Shown piece by piece: positions 52,512 to 61,960 of a stretch of 64,000 bases of DNA (positions are counted from its first letter, which is position 1; every line of letters begins with the position of its first letter). Below the pieces are notes generated by a model, which made no database searches, was not told the DNA's origin, and saw only the letters and a list, made by a program, of their open reading frames with translations. The translations under genes and the position numbers were made by a program. Source of the stretch: DASXMR01 sp036495525 (GTDB lineage: Bacteria > Actinomycetota > Actinomycetes > Streptosporangiales > Streptosporangiaceae); NCBI GenBank assembly GCA_036495525.1, contig DASXMR010000057.1, positions 31,336 through 95,335 of the forward strand, written 5' to 3'.

Positions 52512-53413
52512 CGGGAGCGCTCGCGGTGGTTGAAGATGGCTGCGCCGGCGCCGAGCAGCACAACGAAAAGGACCCCGGTGACGGCGGCGTCGACGGCGGG
52601 GGGCGGCGTCACGGCCGCCTGGTAACTGGGCGTGCCAGCGTAGTAGCCGGCCCGCAGCAGGCCGACCGCGTACCGCAGCGGCATCGCCGCGCTCAGCGCC
52701 GCCAGGTAAGGCGGCAGGCCGCTGGCCGGAAACAGCACGCCGCCCAGCACGTACTGCGGAATGATCAGGAACTGGAAGACCTGCATGGCCGCGCGCTGGT
52801 TCGGCAGTGCCGCCACGGTCGCCAGGCCGAACGCACCGCCGAGCAGGCAGCACCCGATCCCGGCCGCGAGCATCAGCCCGAGCTGGGCCAGGCCGATCCG
52901 GACCCCGAACGCGGCGGCGAAGCCGACGATGCAGGCGCCCTGCGTCAGCGACACCAGCGTCTCGCCGGTGATCTTGCCGCCGACCAGGGTCAGCCGCCAG
53001 ACAGGGGTGACGAACAGCTCGCGGGAGAAGTCGTTCTCCCTGTCTTCCGCGATCGAGATCAGTCCGGCCGCGGCCGACTGGAACAAGGTCGCCGCGAGCA
53101 CCCCGGTAAAGGCCAGCGTGCGCGCGTCGAGCCCGGTAGCGGGGCCGACCAGTGGCTGCAGCACGCCGCCGAGCCCGCCGATCAGCAGCACGGGAAAGGC
53201 CAGGTTCACCGCGAGCCTGACCCGGTCGCGCAGCAGCTTGAGCACATCCCGCTGGGCGATCGCCAGCAGCGCGGCCAGCTCGGCTGGCAGCCGCCTGGCC
53301 GGCCGGCCAGGCGGCTGTGCGCCTTCCGGGTCCTGCCCGGCCAGCATGTCCCTGCCCTGGCCGCCCGCGTGACCGGCGGCACGCCGCTCGCCGGGCAGCA
53401 GCCCGCTGCTCAT
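52508..53413 (-). CDS. ABC-2 type exporter permease (DrrB-like)
   Basis: The 301-residue membrane protein has six predicted spans, preceded by a Gly/Arg/Pro-rich cytoplasmic N-terminus. The ABC-2 family block is recognisable in LLRDRVRLAVNLAFPVLLIG, FSRELFVTPVWRLTLVGGKI and VFQFLIIPQYVLGGVLFPAS. It pairs with the ATPase gene upstream, whose stop overlaps its ATG by 4 nt. The exported substrate is unknown; members move drugs, lipids or peptides. Confidence 0.9.
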   Translation of the reverse strand: MSSGLLPGERRAAGHAGGQGRDMLAGQDPEGAQPPGRPARRLPAELAALLAIAQRDVLKLLRDRVRLAVNLAFPVLLIGGLGGVLQPLVGPATGLDARTLAFTGVLAATLFQSAAAGLISIAEDRENDFSRELFVTPVWRLTLVGGKITGETLVSLTQGACIVGFAAAFGVRIGLAQLGLMLAAGIGCCLLGGAFGLATVAALPNQRAAMQVFQFLIIPQYVLGGVLFPASGLPPYLAALSAAMPLRYAVGLLRAGYYAGTPSYQAAVTPPPAVDAAVTGVLFVVLLGAGAAIFNHRERSR

Positions 53414-54342
53414 CCGGCCCTGCCGAGCAGCAGCAGGTAGGCATCCTCCAGGGACGGCTCGGCGATCCGCAGCTGGGTCAGCCGGGCGGTGACCCCGGCC
53501 AGGACGCGCTGCGGGCTGGTGCCCGCCAGGCTGACCCGCAGCGGGCCCTGTCCCGCCGGGACCAGCCCCGCCGTGATCAGCTCGCGGCGCAGCAGTTCCC
53601 GGTCGCCGGAGTCCAGCACCAGCTCGGGCCTGGCATACCTGGCCTTGAGCTGCGCCGGGCTGCCGGATTCGATCACGCGGCCGTGCGCCAGCACGCATAT
53701 CGCGTCGGCTGTCTCAGCCTCAGCCAGGAAATGCGTGGTCAGGAACACGGTGGTGCCCAGCTCTCGCCTCGCCTCGCGCAGGTAGCTCCAGAGGCTGCGG
53801 CGGCTCTGCGGGTCAAGGCCAGCGGTCGGCTCGTCAAGGAACAGCACCCGCGGGCGGTGCATCAGCGCGCGAACGATCTCCAGCTTCCGCCGGGTACCGC
53901 CGGACAGGTGGCCGGCCGGCTGGCCGAGCACGCCGGACACGCCGAGCACGGCCGCCAGATCCTGGACCTGCCGCCGGTAGGCAGCGGGCATCAGCCGGTA
54001 GAGCGGCCGCCACGGGTAAAGCCCGTAGAGCACTGCGTGCAGCCGGATGTTCTCCTCGGCGGTCAGCCTGAGATCAAGGGACTGCTGCTGGAAGACGATG
54101 CCAAGGTCGCGGCGGATCGCCGTTGGCTCAGTGCTGAGGTCATGGCCGCCGATCAGCACGGTGCCCGAAGTCGGCCGCAGCGTGGTGGTGAGCACCGACA
54201 CGGTGGTGGTCTTGCCGGCGCCGTTGGGCCCGATCAAGCAGAACAGCTGTGCTTGCTGCACGTCGAAGGACACCCCGTCGACCGCGTTGCCAGCAGCGGC
54301 CCGGTACCGCTTCACCAGGTCACGCACCTGAATGACGGTCAA
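53410..54342 (-). CDS. ABC exporter ATP-binding protein (DrrA-like)
   Basis: The 310-residue ATPase has Walker A IGPNGAGKTTT, a Q-loop at IVFQQQSLDLRLTAEENI, signature LSGGTRRKLE, Walker B VLFLDEPTAGLD and switch His in LTTHFLAEAE. The C-terminal ~80-residue extension is typical of the DrrA class. The TTG start at 54342 overlaps the stop of the cupin gene by 4 nt (TTGA). With the permease it forms a two-component exporter, translated from one message with the cupin. Confidence 0.92.
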   Translation of the reverse strand: MTVIQVRDLVKRYRAAAGNAVDGVSFDVQQAQLFCLIGPNGAGKTTTVSVLTTTLRPTSGTVLIGGHDLSTEPTAIRRDLGIVFQQQSLDLRLTAEENIRLHAVLYGLYPWRPLYRLMPAAYRRQVQDLAAVLGVSGVLGQPAGHLSGGTRRKLEIVRALMHRPRVLFLDEPTAGLDPQSRRSLWSYLREARRELGTTVFLTTHFLAEAETADAICVLAHGRVIESGSPAQLKARYARPELVLDSGDRELLRRELITAGLVPAGQGPLRVSLAGTSPQRVLAGVTARLTQLRIAEPSLEDAYLLLLGRAG

Positions 54343-54896
54343 GCCGGCGCCCGGAGCCTGCGGTACCTGGCGTCCAGGCCGCGGCGGGCGGCCAGCCCGG
54401 CCAGCGCTGCGGCAGCGCGGCTGACCAGCGCGGCCGGCAGGTAAGGCGCCCGGACCTCGCGCTCGAAGTCGCGCATGAACAGCGCCAGGTCGAGCGGCCT
54501 TGGCAGGCTGCGGGCAGCCGCGTGCTGATCGGCTGCCAGGGCTGCCGCCGTCGCCAGCAGCTCGGCCATGCCGAGGGCCGGGCGCGTCTCGACCAGCAGC
54601 CGGGCGGCTGACGGGCCGGCGTTGGCGAAGTGGTGCACGGTGCCGGGCGGGACCCGCACCGTGTCGCCTGCCGCGGCGGTGACCCGCCGCCGGCCAACCC
54701 GGAACCTCATCTGCCCGGCTAGCACCGTGAACCGTTCCTCCTGGCTTGGGTGCGCGTGGCTGCTCGGCACCTTTCCGCCGGGAGCCAGCGTGAGCTCCCA
54801 GACCAGCGCCGCGCCACCGGTCTGCGCGGCGGTGCGGCGGATCACGATCCGCTCGCCGCTGATCGGGTTCTCGATCGCCTGGCCCGCGGCCTGCAT
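54339..54896 (-). CDS. Cupin-domain protein upstream of an ABC exporter
   Basis: The 185-residue protein has one cupin fold. Motif 1 is GGKVPSSHAHPSQEERFTVL (His/His/Glu) and motif 2 is GDTVRVPPGTVHHFANAG. A helical C-terminal ~70 residues follows (LDLALFMRDFEREV), as in many actinobacterial cupins annotated only as such. ATG 54896 has GGAG at 6 nt; ATG 54962 is an alternative that adds 22 residues. First gene of cupin-ATPase-permease. No substrate can be named. Confidence 0.82.
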   Translation of the reverse strand: MQAAGQAIENPISGERIVIRRTAAQTGGAALVWELTLAPGGKVPSSHAHPSQEERFTVLAGQMRFRVGRRRVTAAAGDTVRVPPGTVHHFANAGPSAARLLVETRPALGMAELLATAAALAADQHAAARSLPRPLDLALFMRDFEREVRAPYLPAALVSRAAAALAGLAARRGLDARYRRLRAPA

Positions 54897-55074
54897 GAAC
54901 GCTCCGCTCTGTCGGTAACCGGCGCCGCTGCTCGCCGGGCTGGCCTCGTCTCGGTCCAGCATGGCCGCGCCCGGTCAGGTCAGGCGTCGGCCGCGGGAAG
55001 GATCCGGCGGTACGCCGTCGGACGTACCCGCCGGGCCGCGGCATGCCCGTGCTGCGCGGCCTAGCATCGGGTGG

Positions 55075-55944
55075 ATGAGCGCAGAAGGCGAGCCGCTGGC
55101 GCCAGCGGCACCAGGCGTCCCCTCGCGCACCAGCCAGGTGGTGGCGCTGACCAGGGCGGAGCTGCCGCGGCCGTGCTTGCCGGACGGTGACCCCGACGCG
55201 CAGCGGCTGCTGTGCGACGGCATGCGCCCGGCGCGAGTGCCAGGGCTGCTGACGAGACTCGCCGCCAGGACCCGGTTCTTCGACGGCCGCGTCATGGCGG
55301 CCATCGCGTCCGGCATCAGCCAGGTGGTGATCCTCGGCGCCGGGTACGACGACCGGGCGCTGCGCTTCGGCTCACCTGGCGTGCGGTTCTTCGAGGTCGA
55401 CCAGCCGGCTACCCAGCAGGACAAGGCCGCCCGGCTGGCCTCGCTGCGCTCGACGGCTGCCAGGCCGGTGCTGGCCGCAGCGGACTTCGGCCATGACGAC
55501 GTCGCGGCAGTCCTGGCGGGCAGCGGGCACGATCCCGGCCGCCCTTCGCTGTTCTTGTGCGAGGGGCTGCTGGTGTACCTGGACCAGCGGGTGACCACGC
55601 GGCTGCTCGGCGGACTGCGCGCCAGCGCCGCGGCTGGCAGCACGCTCGCCGCCAGCCTGGCGGTGCACGCCGACGGGCTCGACTCAGGCCGTGTCGTCCA
55701 GGTGGCGAACGCGCGCCGCCGCACCGCGTCTGCCGAGCCCTGGCGCACGATCCTGCCCCCTGAGCGGCACCTGGCGCTGATCACCGGGGCTGGCTGGCTG
55801 GTCACCGGTCAGCTCGACGCGGCTGAGCTTGAGCCGGCTGTCGAGCCGGGCAGGTCCCTGCTGGTCACCGCGACGCCAGCGACCGCCGCTGACCAGCCGG
55901 CCGAGCCTGCTGGCGAGGCGGCGAAGGGCGGCGAGCCGGGCTAG
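55075..55944 (+). CDS. Class I SAM-dependent methyltransferase (LCMT/Ppm type)
   Basis: The 289-residue protein follows the actinobacterial S-adenosyl-L-methionine-dependent methyltransferase layout related to leucine carboxyl methyltransferases. SAM motif I is VVILGAGYDDRALRF, the acidic loop VRFFEVDQPATQQDK, and FLCEGLLVYLDQ the post-motif segment that marks the family. In actinomycetes such enzymes often O-methylate carboxyl or polyketide groups; the substrate here is unknown. ATG 55075 is preceded by the in-frame-incompatible GTG 55071. Confidence 0.85.
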   Translation: MSAEGEPLAPAAPGVPSRTSQVVALTRAELPRPCLPDGDPDAQRLLCDGMRPARVPGLLTRLAARTRFFDGRVMAAIASGISQVVILGAGYDDRALRFGSPGVRFFEVDQPATQQDKAARLASLRSTAARPVLAAADFGHDDVAAVLAGSGHDPGRPSLFLCEGLLVYLDQRVTTRLLGGLRASAAAGSTLAASLAVHADGLDSGRVVQVANARRRTASAEPWRTILPPERHLALITGAGWLVTGQLDAAELEPAVEPGRSLLVTATPATAADQPAEPAGEAAKGGEPG

Positions 55945-55968
55945 CCGCCCCGGCACGCCGCTGACCGG

Positions 55969-57027
55969 TCAGCCGGGCAGCCTCAGCTCAGCGAACAGCG
56001 CGCGGTGGTCACTGCCGGGCAGCTGGTGCACCGATGTGCCGAGCACCGCGCAGCGGCGGTCGGCCAGCACGTGGTCGATGGTCAGCAGTGCTGGCCTGCC
56101 GCGCGGCGCCGGACCCCAGGTAAGTTCCAGGCCGTGCCCGGCCATGGCTGCCGCGTCGGCGTAGCCGCGCCGCAGCAGGCCGCGGAATGCGGCGTGGTCG
56201 AGGGTCGAGTTGAAGTCACCGGCGAGGATCACCGGCTCGGTGCCAGGGCCGGGCAGCGCGGCCAGTTCCGCTCGCCAGCTTGCTGTGGCGCGCGGCGACA
56301 GGGGCGCCTTGGGCGGGGGCAAGTGCACGCAGACCAGCTCGACGGGCACCCCTCCCGGCAGCCGCAGCCTGGCGCTGCACCGGGTGATGTGGCCGGCGGC
56401 CAGCGGCAGTCCTGCGCTCAGCGGGTACCTGGCATAGATCCCGCTGCCGAGCGCGCCACGCTCGGCAGGCATGGTCACCTGGTGCGGTAGCAGGGCGGGC
56501 AGCCCGGCGAGCTGCAGCCGCTCGACCATGTCGTCGGTCAGCTCCTGCACCAGCAGCACGTCGGCGCCGGTGCTGCTGACCAGCGCGGTGAGCGTCGCCG
56601 CGTCAGCCCGGCCGGCCAGCAGGTTGCCGGTCAGCAGCCGAAGTGGCTGGCCGGCCGCGGGTGTCGCTGGCTGGCGCAGCGCCCGCGGCACGACCGCCGC
56701 GGTGAGCGCCGCCGCGGCGAGCGCGGCCGTCGCGCTGGTGCCCCGGCCCCGCATCAGCAGCGCGCTCGCCCACGCCACGGCTGCCGCCTGCGGGGTGAAG
56801 CTCAGCGCCGGCACGGTCCAGCCAGGCGCAGCCGCTGCCCGGTCGGCGCCGGCCAGCCTGGCCGCCGCCCAGCCGGCCAGACCGCCGGCCACCGCCCGCT
56901 CGGCCCACCGGGCGACCAGGCCGGCCGCGCCCGGCCCGGCCGGCCGGCCGCCTGGCTGGCCTGCCCGCCCGGCCGGCCCGCCCGTCACCACTGCAGCCTC
57001 TGATCGTCTGGCAAGCTTCCTCGTCAC
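55969..57027 (-). CDS. Endonuclease/exonuclease/phosphatase-family protein
   Basis: The 352-residue protein has a Gly/Pro/Ala-rich N-terminus and moderately hydrophobic helices around residues 60-135 (AVAWASALLM and ALAAAALTAAVVP). An EEP catalytic domain follows: LTGNLLAG, Glu in LLVQELTDDM, VCVHLPPPK, DFNS in ILAGDFNSTLDH and the terminal SDHRALFAEL. The family includes DNase I-like nucleases, AP endonucleases and lipid or sugar phosphodiesterases. A membrane-attached phosphodiesterase or nuclease is the best description. The start is uncertain: GTG 57027, or ATG 57060 further out. Confidence 0.78.
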   Translation of the reverse strand: MTRKLARRSEAAVVTGGPAGRAGQPGGRPAGPGAAGLVARWAERAVAGGLAGWAAARLAGADRAAAAPGWTVPALSFTPQAAAVAWASALLMRGRGTSATAALAAAALTAAVVPRALRQPATPAAGQPLRLLTGNLLAGRADAATLTALVSSTGADVLLVQELTDDMVERLQLAGLPALLPHQVTMPAERGALGSGIYARYPLSAGLPLAAGHITRCSARLRLPGGVPVELVCVHLPPPKAPLSPRATASWRAELAALPGPGTEPVILAGDFNSTLDHAAFRGLLRRGYADAAAMAGHGLELTWGPAPRGRPALLTIDHVLADRRCAVLGTSVHQLPGSDHRALFAELRLPG

Positions 57028-57158
57028 CTCGTTCTGTGCCTCGTGCCGGCACCAGCACATGATTCCAGGGCAGCCGGCTTGGCCGGCCAGCATCGCCGGG
57101 TGTCGTGCTCTGTCGCCTCCCGCCGACCTCAGCCGCGGCGTCCGGCCGGTGCGCCGCC

Positions 57159-58133
57159 TCAGGCGGCCGCGGCGCGCAGCGACCGGTAGAGCAGCCGCTG
57201 GTCGCCGAGCCGGCGCCGCAGCTCGCGCTCCAGCCCGCCGATCGGAACCAGGTTCTGCGGCGCGCGCGGATCCCGGTGCGGCGAGCTGGCCAGCGGCGGC
57301 AGCAGGCGCGCGGTGAGGTCGGCCAGCGCCACCGCCCGGCCTGGCGGCAGGTCGGCAGCGCATTCCAGCCGCACCACGCCGGACCAGGGCGCGCCGTGCC
57401 CGCCAGGCAGCGCCAGGTACCAGGACGTGCGGCGCCACGTGGTGCCGACAGTGAAGACCGGCGTCCGCTGGCCAGCCCCGAGCGCCGCCACCACCGCAGC
57501 CTGCTCGGCTGGCAGGTAGGAGGCATGGTGCGTCTTGACGTACCCCACGGTGCGGTCGAGATGCGTCCGGCCGCGCAGCGGCCCGTCGACTACCAGCAGA
57601 TCGTCAGCATCCGGATGCGCGCCGCGGTACTGCATCGCCAGCTGTACCTCGGCGTCGGCGAGCCGCTGCTGCAGCGCGAGCGACAGCGGGTCACCGCCCA
57701 CCGAGCGCCCGGCCAGCCATGCCGGGTAACGCCCGTGCCTGGTCACCAGCTCGGTCGCGGCCCGGGCGGTGGTGAACAGCCCGCGCTGCACGGTGACCTC
57801 GGTGAGGCGGGCCGCGCCGTCACACGCGACCAGGCCAGCTGCCAGCGAAGCAGCGATGCCCGGCGCTGGCTGCGGCCCGCTGCCGTGCACCCAGATCCTG
57901 GCGTCAATCCGCCGCACTCCGTCGAGGAACAGCACCGTGCGGGGCAGCGCCTGGCCTGGGTCGGGATCGACCGGCCGCCATTGCCCGGCCGGCAGCTCCA
58001 GGTCAAGCACCAGCTCGGCGCTGGACTCGGGCAGCACGCCGGCGCCGGCCTCCTCGCTCAGCGCCTGCCCGTAGCCGGGGTCCCATGGGTCGACGGTGAA
58101 GGTGACGCCAGCCCGGCCGTCCGGCCGGGTCAC
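57159..58133 (-). CDS. nurA: NurA-like 5'-3' nuclease domain protein
   Basis: The 324-residue protein fits the NurA fold. It has an acidic motif after a hydrophobic strand (VLFLDGVRRIDARIWV), a second acidic strand (DDLLVVDGPLRG), YVKTHHASYLP, SWYLALPGG and GVVRLECA, which correspond in order to the motifs around the NurA active site. In archaea NurA works with the HerA translocase in end resection. The 4-nt overlap with sbcC and the HerA-like gene in the same block support the assignment. Catalytic competence is not proven by inspection. Confidence 0.78.
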   Translation of the reverse strand: MTRPDGRAGVTFTVDPWDPGYGQALSEEAGAGVLPESSAELVLDLELPAGQWRPVDPDPGQALPRTVLFLDGVRRIDARIWVHGSGPQPAPGIAASLAAGLVACDGAARLTEVTVQRGLFTTARAATELVTRHGRYPAWLAGRSVGGDPLSLALQQRLADAEVQLAMQYRGAHPDADDLLVVDGPLRGRTHLDRTVGYVKTHHASYLPAEQAAVVAALGAGQRTPVFTVGTTWRRTSWYLALPGGHGAPWSGVVRLECAADLPPGRAVALADLTARLLPPLASSPHRDPRAPQNLVPIGGLERELRRRLGDQRLLYRSLRAAAA

Positions 58134-60571
58134 CGGCCGTCCCGGCGCAGCGTGGAGCCCTGGCCGGTGCGGGACACGACGAAGCGCACCGGCACCCGCT
58201 CGGCCAGGGCAGGCACGTGCGTCACGATGCCGACCATCCGGTCCGAGCTTGCCGCCAGCCGCTCCAGCGTGGCGGCGACCGTCTCGAGCGAGTCAGCGTC
58301 GAGCGTGCCGAAACCTTCGTCCAGGAACATCGAGTTCAGGTCGCGCTGCCCGGCCGACAGCCCGACGACCTGACGGGACAGCGCGAGTGCGAGGGCGAGC
58401 GAGGCCTGGAAGGTCTCGCCGCCGGACAGCGTGTGCACCGGCCGCCGCGCGCCGGCGTCCTCGAAGTCGATCACGACCAGCTCGTTGCGGTCATCGCGGT
58501 CGAGCTGGTACTGCCCGCCGGAAAGCTCAAGCAGGGTTGCTGATGCCTCAGCCACCAGCGAGTCGAGCGCCTCGCTGCACAGCCACCGCTCGAATGAGCT
58601 CGAGCGCAGCAGCAGGCCAAGCTCGGTCGCGACCTGCTCCTCTTCCCTCGCGGCGCTGGCCGCCCTGGCTAGCCGGTCGGACTGGCGGCGGTCCCGCCGG
58701 ATCGTGTCGAGCCGTGCCTCCACCCTGGCCCGGCGCTCGGCGAGCGCCGTCGTCGCCCTGGCCGGCTCGGTCACGTCGTCGATGCCCAGGCCGGCCAGCA
58801 GCGCAAGAACCGCGCCCGCCGCGTCGGCCACCTGCGCGCGGGATGCGGCGGCCGCAGTGTCAAGCTCCGCCTGTCGCTCGGCCCGCTCGGCCGCCTGCCC
58901 GCCGGACCAGGACGCCAGCGACCGCCAGCCGGCCGCCAGGCCGCCGTCGTCCACGGCCGGCGCGCCGAGCGCCACAAGCGCGTCCCTGGACCGGGTCAGC
59001 ATGGCCCTGGCCTTCTGCTCGGCGCCGCCGAGTGCCGCACGGTCACGCTCGGCGGCCGCGGCCTGCGCACGCCGCCCGGCCGTCTGCCGTCGGGCCTCCT
59101 CCAGCGCCCTGGCCGCGGCGTTGATCGCAGCCAGCGATCCGGCCGCGGTGTCGGCGGCCGGCGCGCCGGCCAGAGCGTCATCAAGGTCAGCGATCTGCCG
59201 GCCGGCCTGCTCGGCAGCGCCACGCGCTGCGTCGGCGCCGGCCGCGGCCGCGCGGTGCGCGGCCTGCGCGCGCTGCAGGGCCGCCTCCGCGCGGCCGGCG
59301 GCCTCGCGTGCTCGGACCAGGCCTGCTGGCGGCAGGTGAGCGGGCAGGCTGGCGACTAGCTGGCCGCAGACCGGGCACTCGGCGCCGGCCCGCAGTCCGC
59401 CGGCCAGGTGCGCCGCCGCGTCAGCCCGCTCGGCACTAGCCAGGCCGTCACGAGCACTGCGCAGTCCTCGTTCTGCCTGCTGAAGTTCCGCCGCCCGCTC
59501 GCGTTCCGCCTGCTGCCTGGCGGTGAGCTGACGCTGCTGCTCGCGCTGCCCGGCGGTCAGCCGGCTGCGCTGCGCGTGCGCGGTCACCACCTGCTCGGTC
59601 AGCGCGCGGTCCGGCAGGTCAGCCAGCGCCGACGCGGCCGCCTGCTCAGCCGCCAGCGCGCCGTCGATCAGCTCACGGCCGGCCGCCACTCGCTGCTCGG
59701 CGTCGGCGATCAGGCTGGCCAGCTCGCTCACCTCGGCCGGCACCCGCAGCGCGGTGAGCAGCCGGTGCTCGTCGCGGTTGGCGGCGGCCAGCTTGTCGGC
59801 CTGGCCGGCCTGCTGCCGGAGCAGGTCGAGCCCGGCCAGTGCCTGCTCGGCGGTGTCCGCCGCGGCGCTGAGCGCAGCCAGCTGCCCGGCGGCCTCCCGC
59901 TCGGCCTCGGCCGTCGCGCCAGCCAGGTCAGCCCGCGCCGCCCTGGCGTGCTCGGCGCGCTCGGCCGCGAGCCGGGCCCGGTCCCTGGCCCGACGCCCGA
60001 CCTGCTCGTACACGCCGAAGGCGAGCAGCTCGACCAGCAGGTCCTGGCGGGCGCTCGCCTTTGCCTGCAGGAACTCGGCGAACCTGCCCTGTGGCAGGAG
60101 CACCGACTGGGTGAAATGCTCGTAGCTGAGCCCGAGCAGCTCCTGCACCACGGCCTTGACCTGGTCGGGGCCCTCGGCCAGCTGCTCGGCGCTGGCCTGC
60201 AGCAGCTCCTCGACCGGCGCGGTGGCCGGGACGGCGGAATCGAGTCGTTCCAGCCGCGCCTCCCTGGTGTGCACCTGACCGCGTGCGTCCCGGCTGAGCG
60301 CGCGGACCGCGGCGTAGCGGCGGCCAGCCAGCTCGAAGACCAGGCATACCCGGCAAGCGTTCGCGGCGGGCGCCAGCGCCTGCGCGATCGCGTTCTGGCT
60401 GCCCCAGCGCGGGACCGTGCCGTAGAGCGCGAAGCACAGGCCGTCGATCAGCGTGCTCTTGCCCGAGCCAGTCGGCCCGGTCAGCGCGAAGAATTCGACA
60501 TCGGAGAAGTCGACGCTGGCCGGCTGGCGGTAGCTGCCGAACCCGTCGAGCAGCAGCCGCAGTGGTCGCAT
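58130..60571 (-). CDS. sbcC: SbcC (Rad50-like) exonuclease ATPase subunit
   Basis: The 813-residue SMC-type ATPase has an N-terminal Walker A GPTGSGKST and a Q-loop region. Long coiled-coil arms are interrupted by the zinc-hook CPVCGQL at about residue 398. The C-terminal half-domain has signature TLSGGETFQ, Walker B MFLDEGFGTLD and a terminal His switch IVTHVPALAE. It pairs with SbcD to process hairpins and DNA ends. At 813 residues it is shorter than E. coli SbcC (about 1050), with shorter arms, as in other actinobacteria. Its start lies 67 nt from a 17-nt sequence repeated before herA. Confidence 0.95.
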   Translation of the reverse strand: MRPLRLLLDGFGSYRQPASVDFSDVEFFALTGPTGSGKSTLIDGLCFALYGTVPRWGSQNAIAQALAPAANACRVCLVFELAGRRYAAVRALSRDARGQVHTREARLERLDSAVPATAPVEELLQASAEQLAEGPDQVKAVVQELLGLSYEHFTQSVLLPQGRFAEFLQAKASARQDLLVELLAFGVYEQVGRRARDRARLAAERAEHARAARADLAGATAEAEREAAGQLAALSAAADTAEQALAGLDLLRQQAGQADKLAAANRDEHRLLTALRVPAEVSELASLIADAEQRVAAGRELIDGALAAEQAAASALADLPDRALTEQVVTAHAQRSRLTAGQREQQRQLTARQQAERERAAELQQAERGLRSARDGLASAERADAAAHLAGGLRAGAECPVCGQLVASLPAHLPPAGLVRAREAAGRAEAALQRAQAAHRAAAAGADAARGAAEQAGRQIADLDDALAGAPAADTAAGSLAAINAAARALEEARRQTAGRRAQAAAAERDRAALGGAEQKARAMLTRSRDALVALGAPAVDDGGLAAGWRSLASWSGGQAAERAERQAELDTAAAASRAQVADAAGAVLALLAGLGIDDVTEPARATTALAERRARVEARLDTIRRDRRQSDRLARAASAAREEEQVATELGLLLRSSSFERWLCSEALDSLVAEASATLLELSGGQYQLDRDDRNELVVIDFEDAGARRPVHTLSGGETFQASLALALALSRQVVGLSAGQRDLNSMFLDEGFGTLDADSLETVAATLERLAASSDRMVGIVTHVPALAERVPVRFVVSRTGQGSTLRRDGR

Positions 60572-60637
60572 CCGGCGCCTCCTGGCTGACGGCGTCCCCG
60601 GCGCGCTGCCAGGGGTCGCATGGTCTGGCTGCCTGGC

Positions 60638-60654
60638 GAGCCTACGTCCGCCGG
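60638..60654 (-). promoter_or_regulatory. 17-nt promoter-like repeat upstream of sbcC
   Basis: On the minus strand it reads CCGGCGGACGTAGGCTC and contains a -10-like TAGGCT. Upstream, CTGTCTGCC-N8-TAGGCT partly resembles the RecA-independent DNA-damage promoter of mycobacteria (PafBC type). The identical 17-mer lies upstream of herA. Confidence 0.5.
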
Positions 60655-60695
60655 CAGACAGTTTTCCGGCGTTCGCGGCGGACGCCGGCCGCTGG

Positions 60696-61868
60696 CTAGG
60701 CAGGCGGCTGCGCGGTCACCTCGTCGAGCAGCTCGGCGAACATCGCCGCGATCCGCTGGTCGCCGTCCTTCTTCTGCTCGGCCAGGTAGTCGCCGAACAA
60801 CTGCTGCGGACTGCGCCCGGCCCGGCTCGGCCGCGCGGCGCCCTGCCCGCCGGGCCCCGGCCGGAACTGCTCGTCGAGCTGGACCTCGAGCACGTTCGGC
60901 AGCTTGTCCCTGACCAGGTCGCCGAGGCCGGCCCTGGCCGGCTCGAGCAGCACCACCCGCAGGTACGCCTCGCCTGCCTGCTCGCCGGCCGCGACCACCT
61001 CGTCCAGCGTGCCGCGCAGCGTGCGCAGCCGGCGTCCGCCAGTCACCGGCAGCGGGCGGACGTCGGCCCGGATGCCGGGCTCGGCGGTCACCACCAGCAC
61101 GACGTTCTCGTTGTCCTGCTCACCGAAGTCGATCGGCAGCGGCGAGCCGCTGTAGAAAGCCGGGCAGGCGGCCGGTATCTCCTGCTGCCGGTGCAGGTGC
61201 CCGAGCGCCGCGTAGTGCGCGCTGGCCGGCAGCATGCTGGCGGGCAGCTCGTAGTCCAGCGCGCTGGCCGGCTCCCGCTCGCCGCCGCCGCGGCGGCCGC
61301 CAAGCAGCGTCACGTGCGTCATCACGACGCTGACCTCGTCACCGGTGAAGCCCTCGGTCAGCAGGCCGACGATCTGCGCCACCCGGCGGGCGTAGTCGAG
61401 CGTGTGCTCGGATGCCTCGTGCAGCAGCACCTCGGCGGCCCGGACCGCGTACCGGTGCGACAGGTACGGCAGCGCAGCGACCGCGAGGTCCTCGCCGCCG
61501 CGGGTGCGCAGCCGCAGCGTGCCGCCGGCTTCCGGGCGCTTGGGCGCGCCGAGAATGTGCAGCCCGAGCTGCCCGAGGGCCGGCCGGTAGACCGCGTCGA
61601 GCAGGTTCTGGCTGTCGTGATTGCCAGCGATCGCCACTACCTGGCGGCCGTCGTCGCGCAGCGCCAGCAGGGTACGCATCACCAGCCCCTGCGCTGCCGG
61701 GCTCGGCGCGGCTGTCTCGAACAGGTCACCAGCGATCAGGACTACGTCCACGTCCTCGTCGCGCGCGGTGCGCACGATGCTGCCGAGCACCGCGGTGTGC
61801 TCGTCATGCCGGTCCCTGCCCTTGAGCACCTTGCCGACATGCCAGTCGCTGGTGTGCAGGATGCGCAT
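60696..61868 (-). CDS. sbcD: SbcD (Mre11-like) exonuclease subunit
   Basis: The 390-residue metallophosphoesterase has HTSDWHVGK (D/H motif), LIAGDLFE, AIAGNHDS, VVMTHVTLLGG and ALGHLHRQQ, the full set of two-metal ligand motifs. An accessory C-terminal domain interacts with SbcC. It lies 124 nt upstream of sbcC on the same strand. An Ala/Pro/Gly-rich linker (PGPGGQGAARPSRAG) precedes the final helical segment. Confidence 0.95.
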   Translation of the reverse strand: MRILHTSDWHVGKVLKGRDRHDEHTAVLGSIVRTARDEDVDVVLIAGDLFETAAPSPAAQGLVMRTLLALRDDGRQVVAIAGNHDSQNLLDAVYRPALGQLGLHILGAPKRPEAGGTLRLRTRGGEDLAVAALPYLSHRYAVRAAEVLLHEASEHTLDYARRVAQIVGLLTEGFTGDEVSVVMTHVTLLGGRRGGGEREPASALDYELPASMLPASAHYAALGHLHRQQEIPAACPAFYSGSPLPIDFGEQDNENVVLVVTAEPGIRADVRPLPVTGGRRLRTLRGTLDEVVAAGEQAGEAYLRVVLLEPARAGLGDLVRDKLPNVLEVQLDEQFRPGPGGQGAARPSRAGRSPQQLFGDYLAEQKKDGDQRIAAMFAELLDEVTAQPPA

Positions 61869-61960
61869 GCCCCTCCCGCCGCCCGTCTAGCCGCCAGCCA
61901 GTTCGCCGCTACCTTAGCCGCATCCGGTCCGGCGGCAGCCCGGTTAGCCGGGCCGCACGG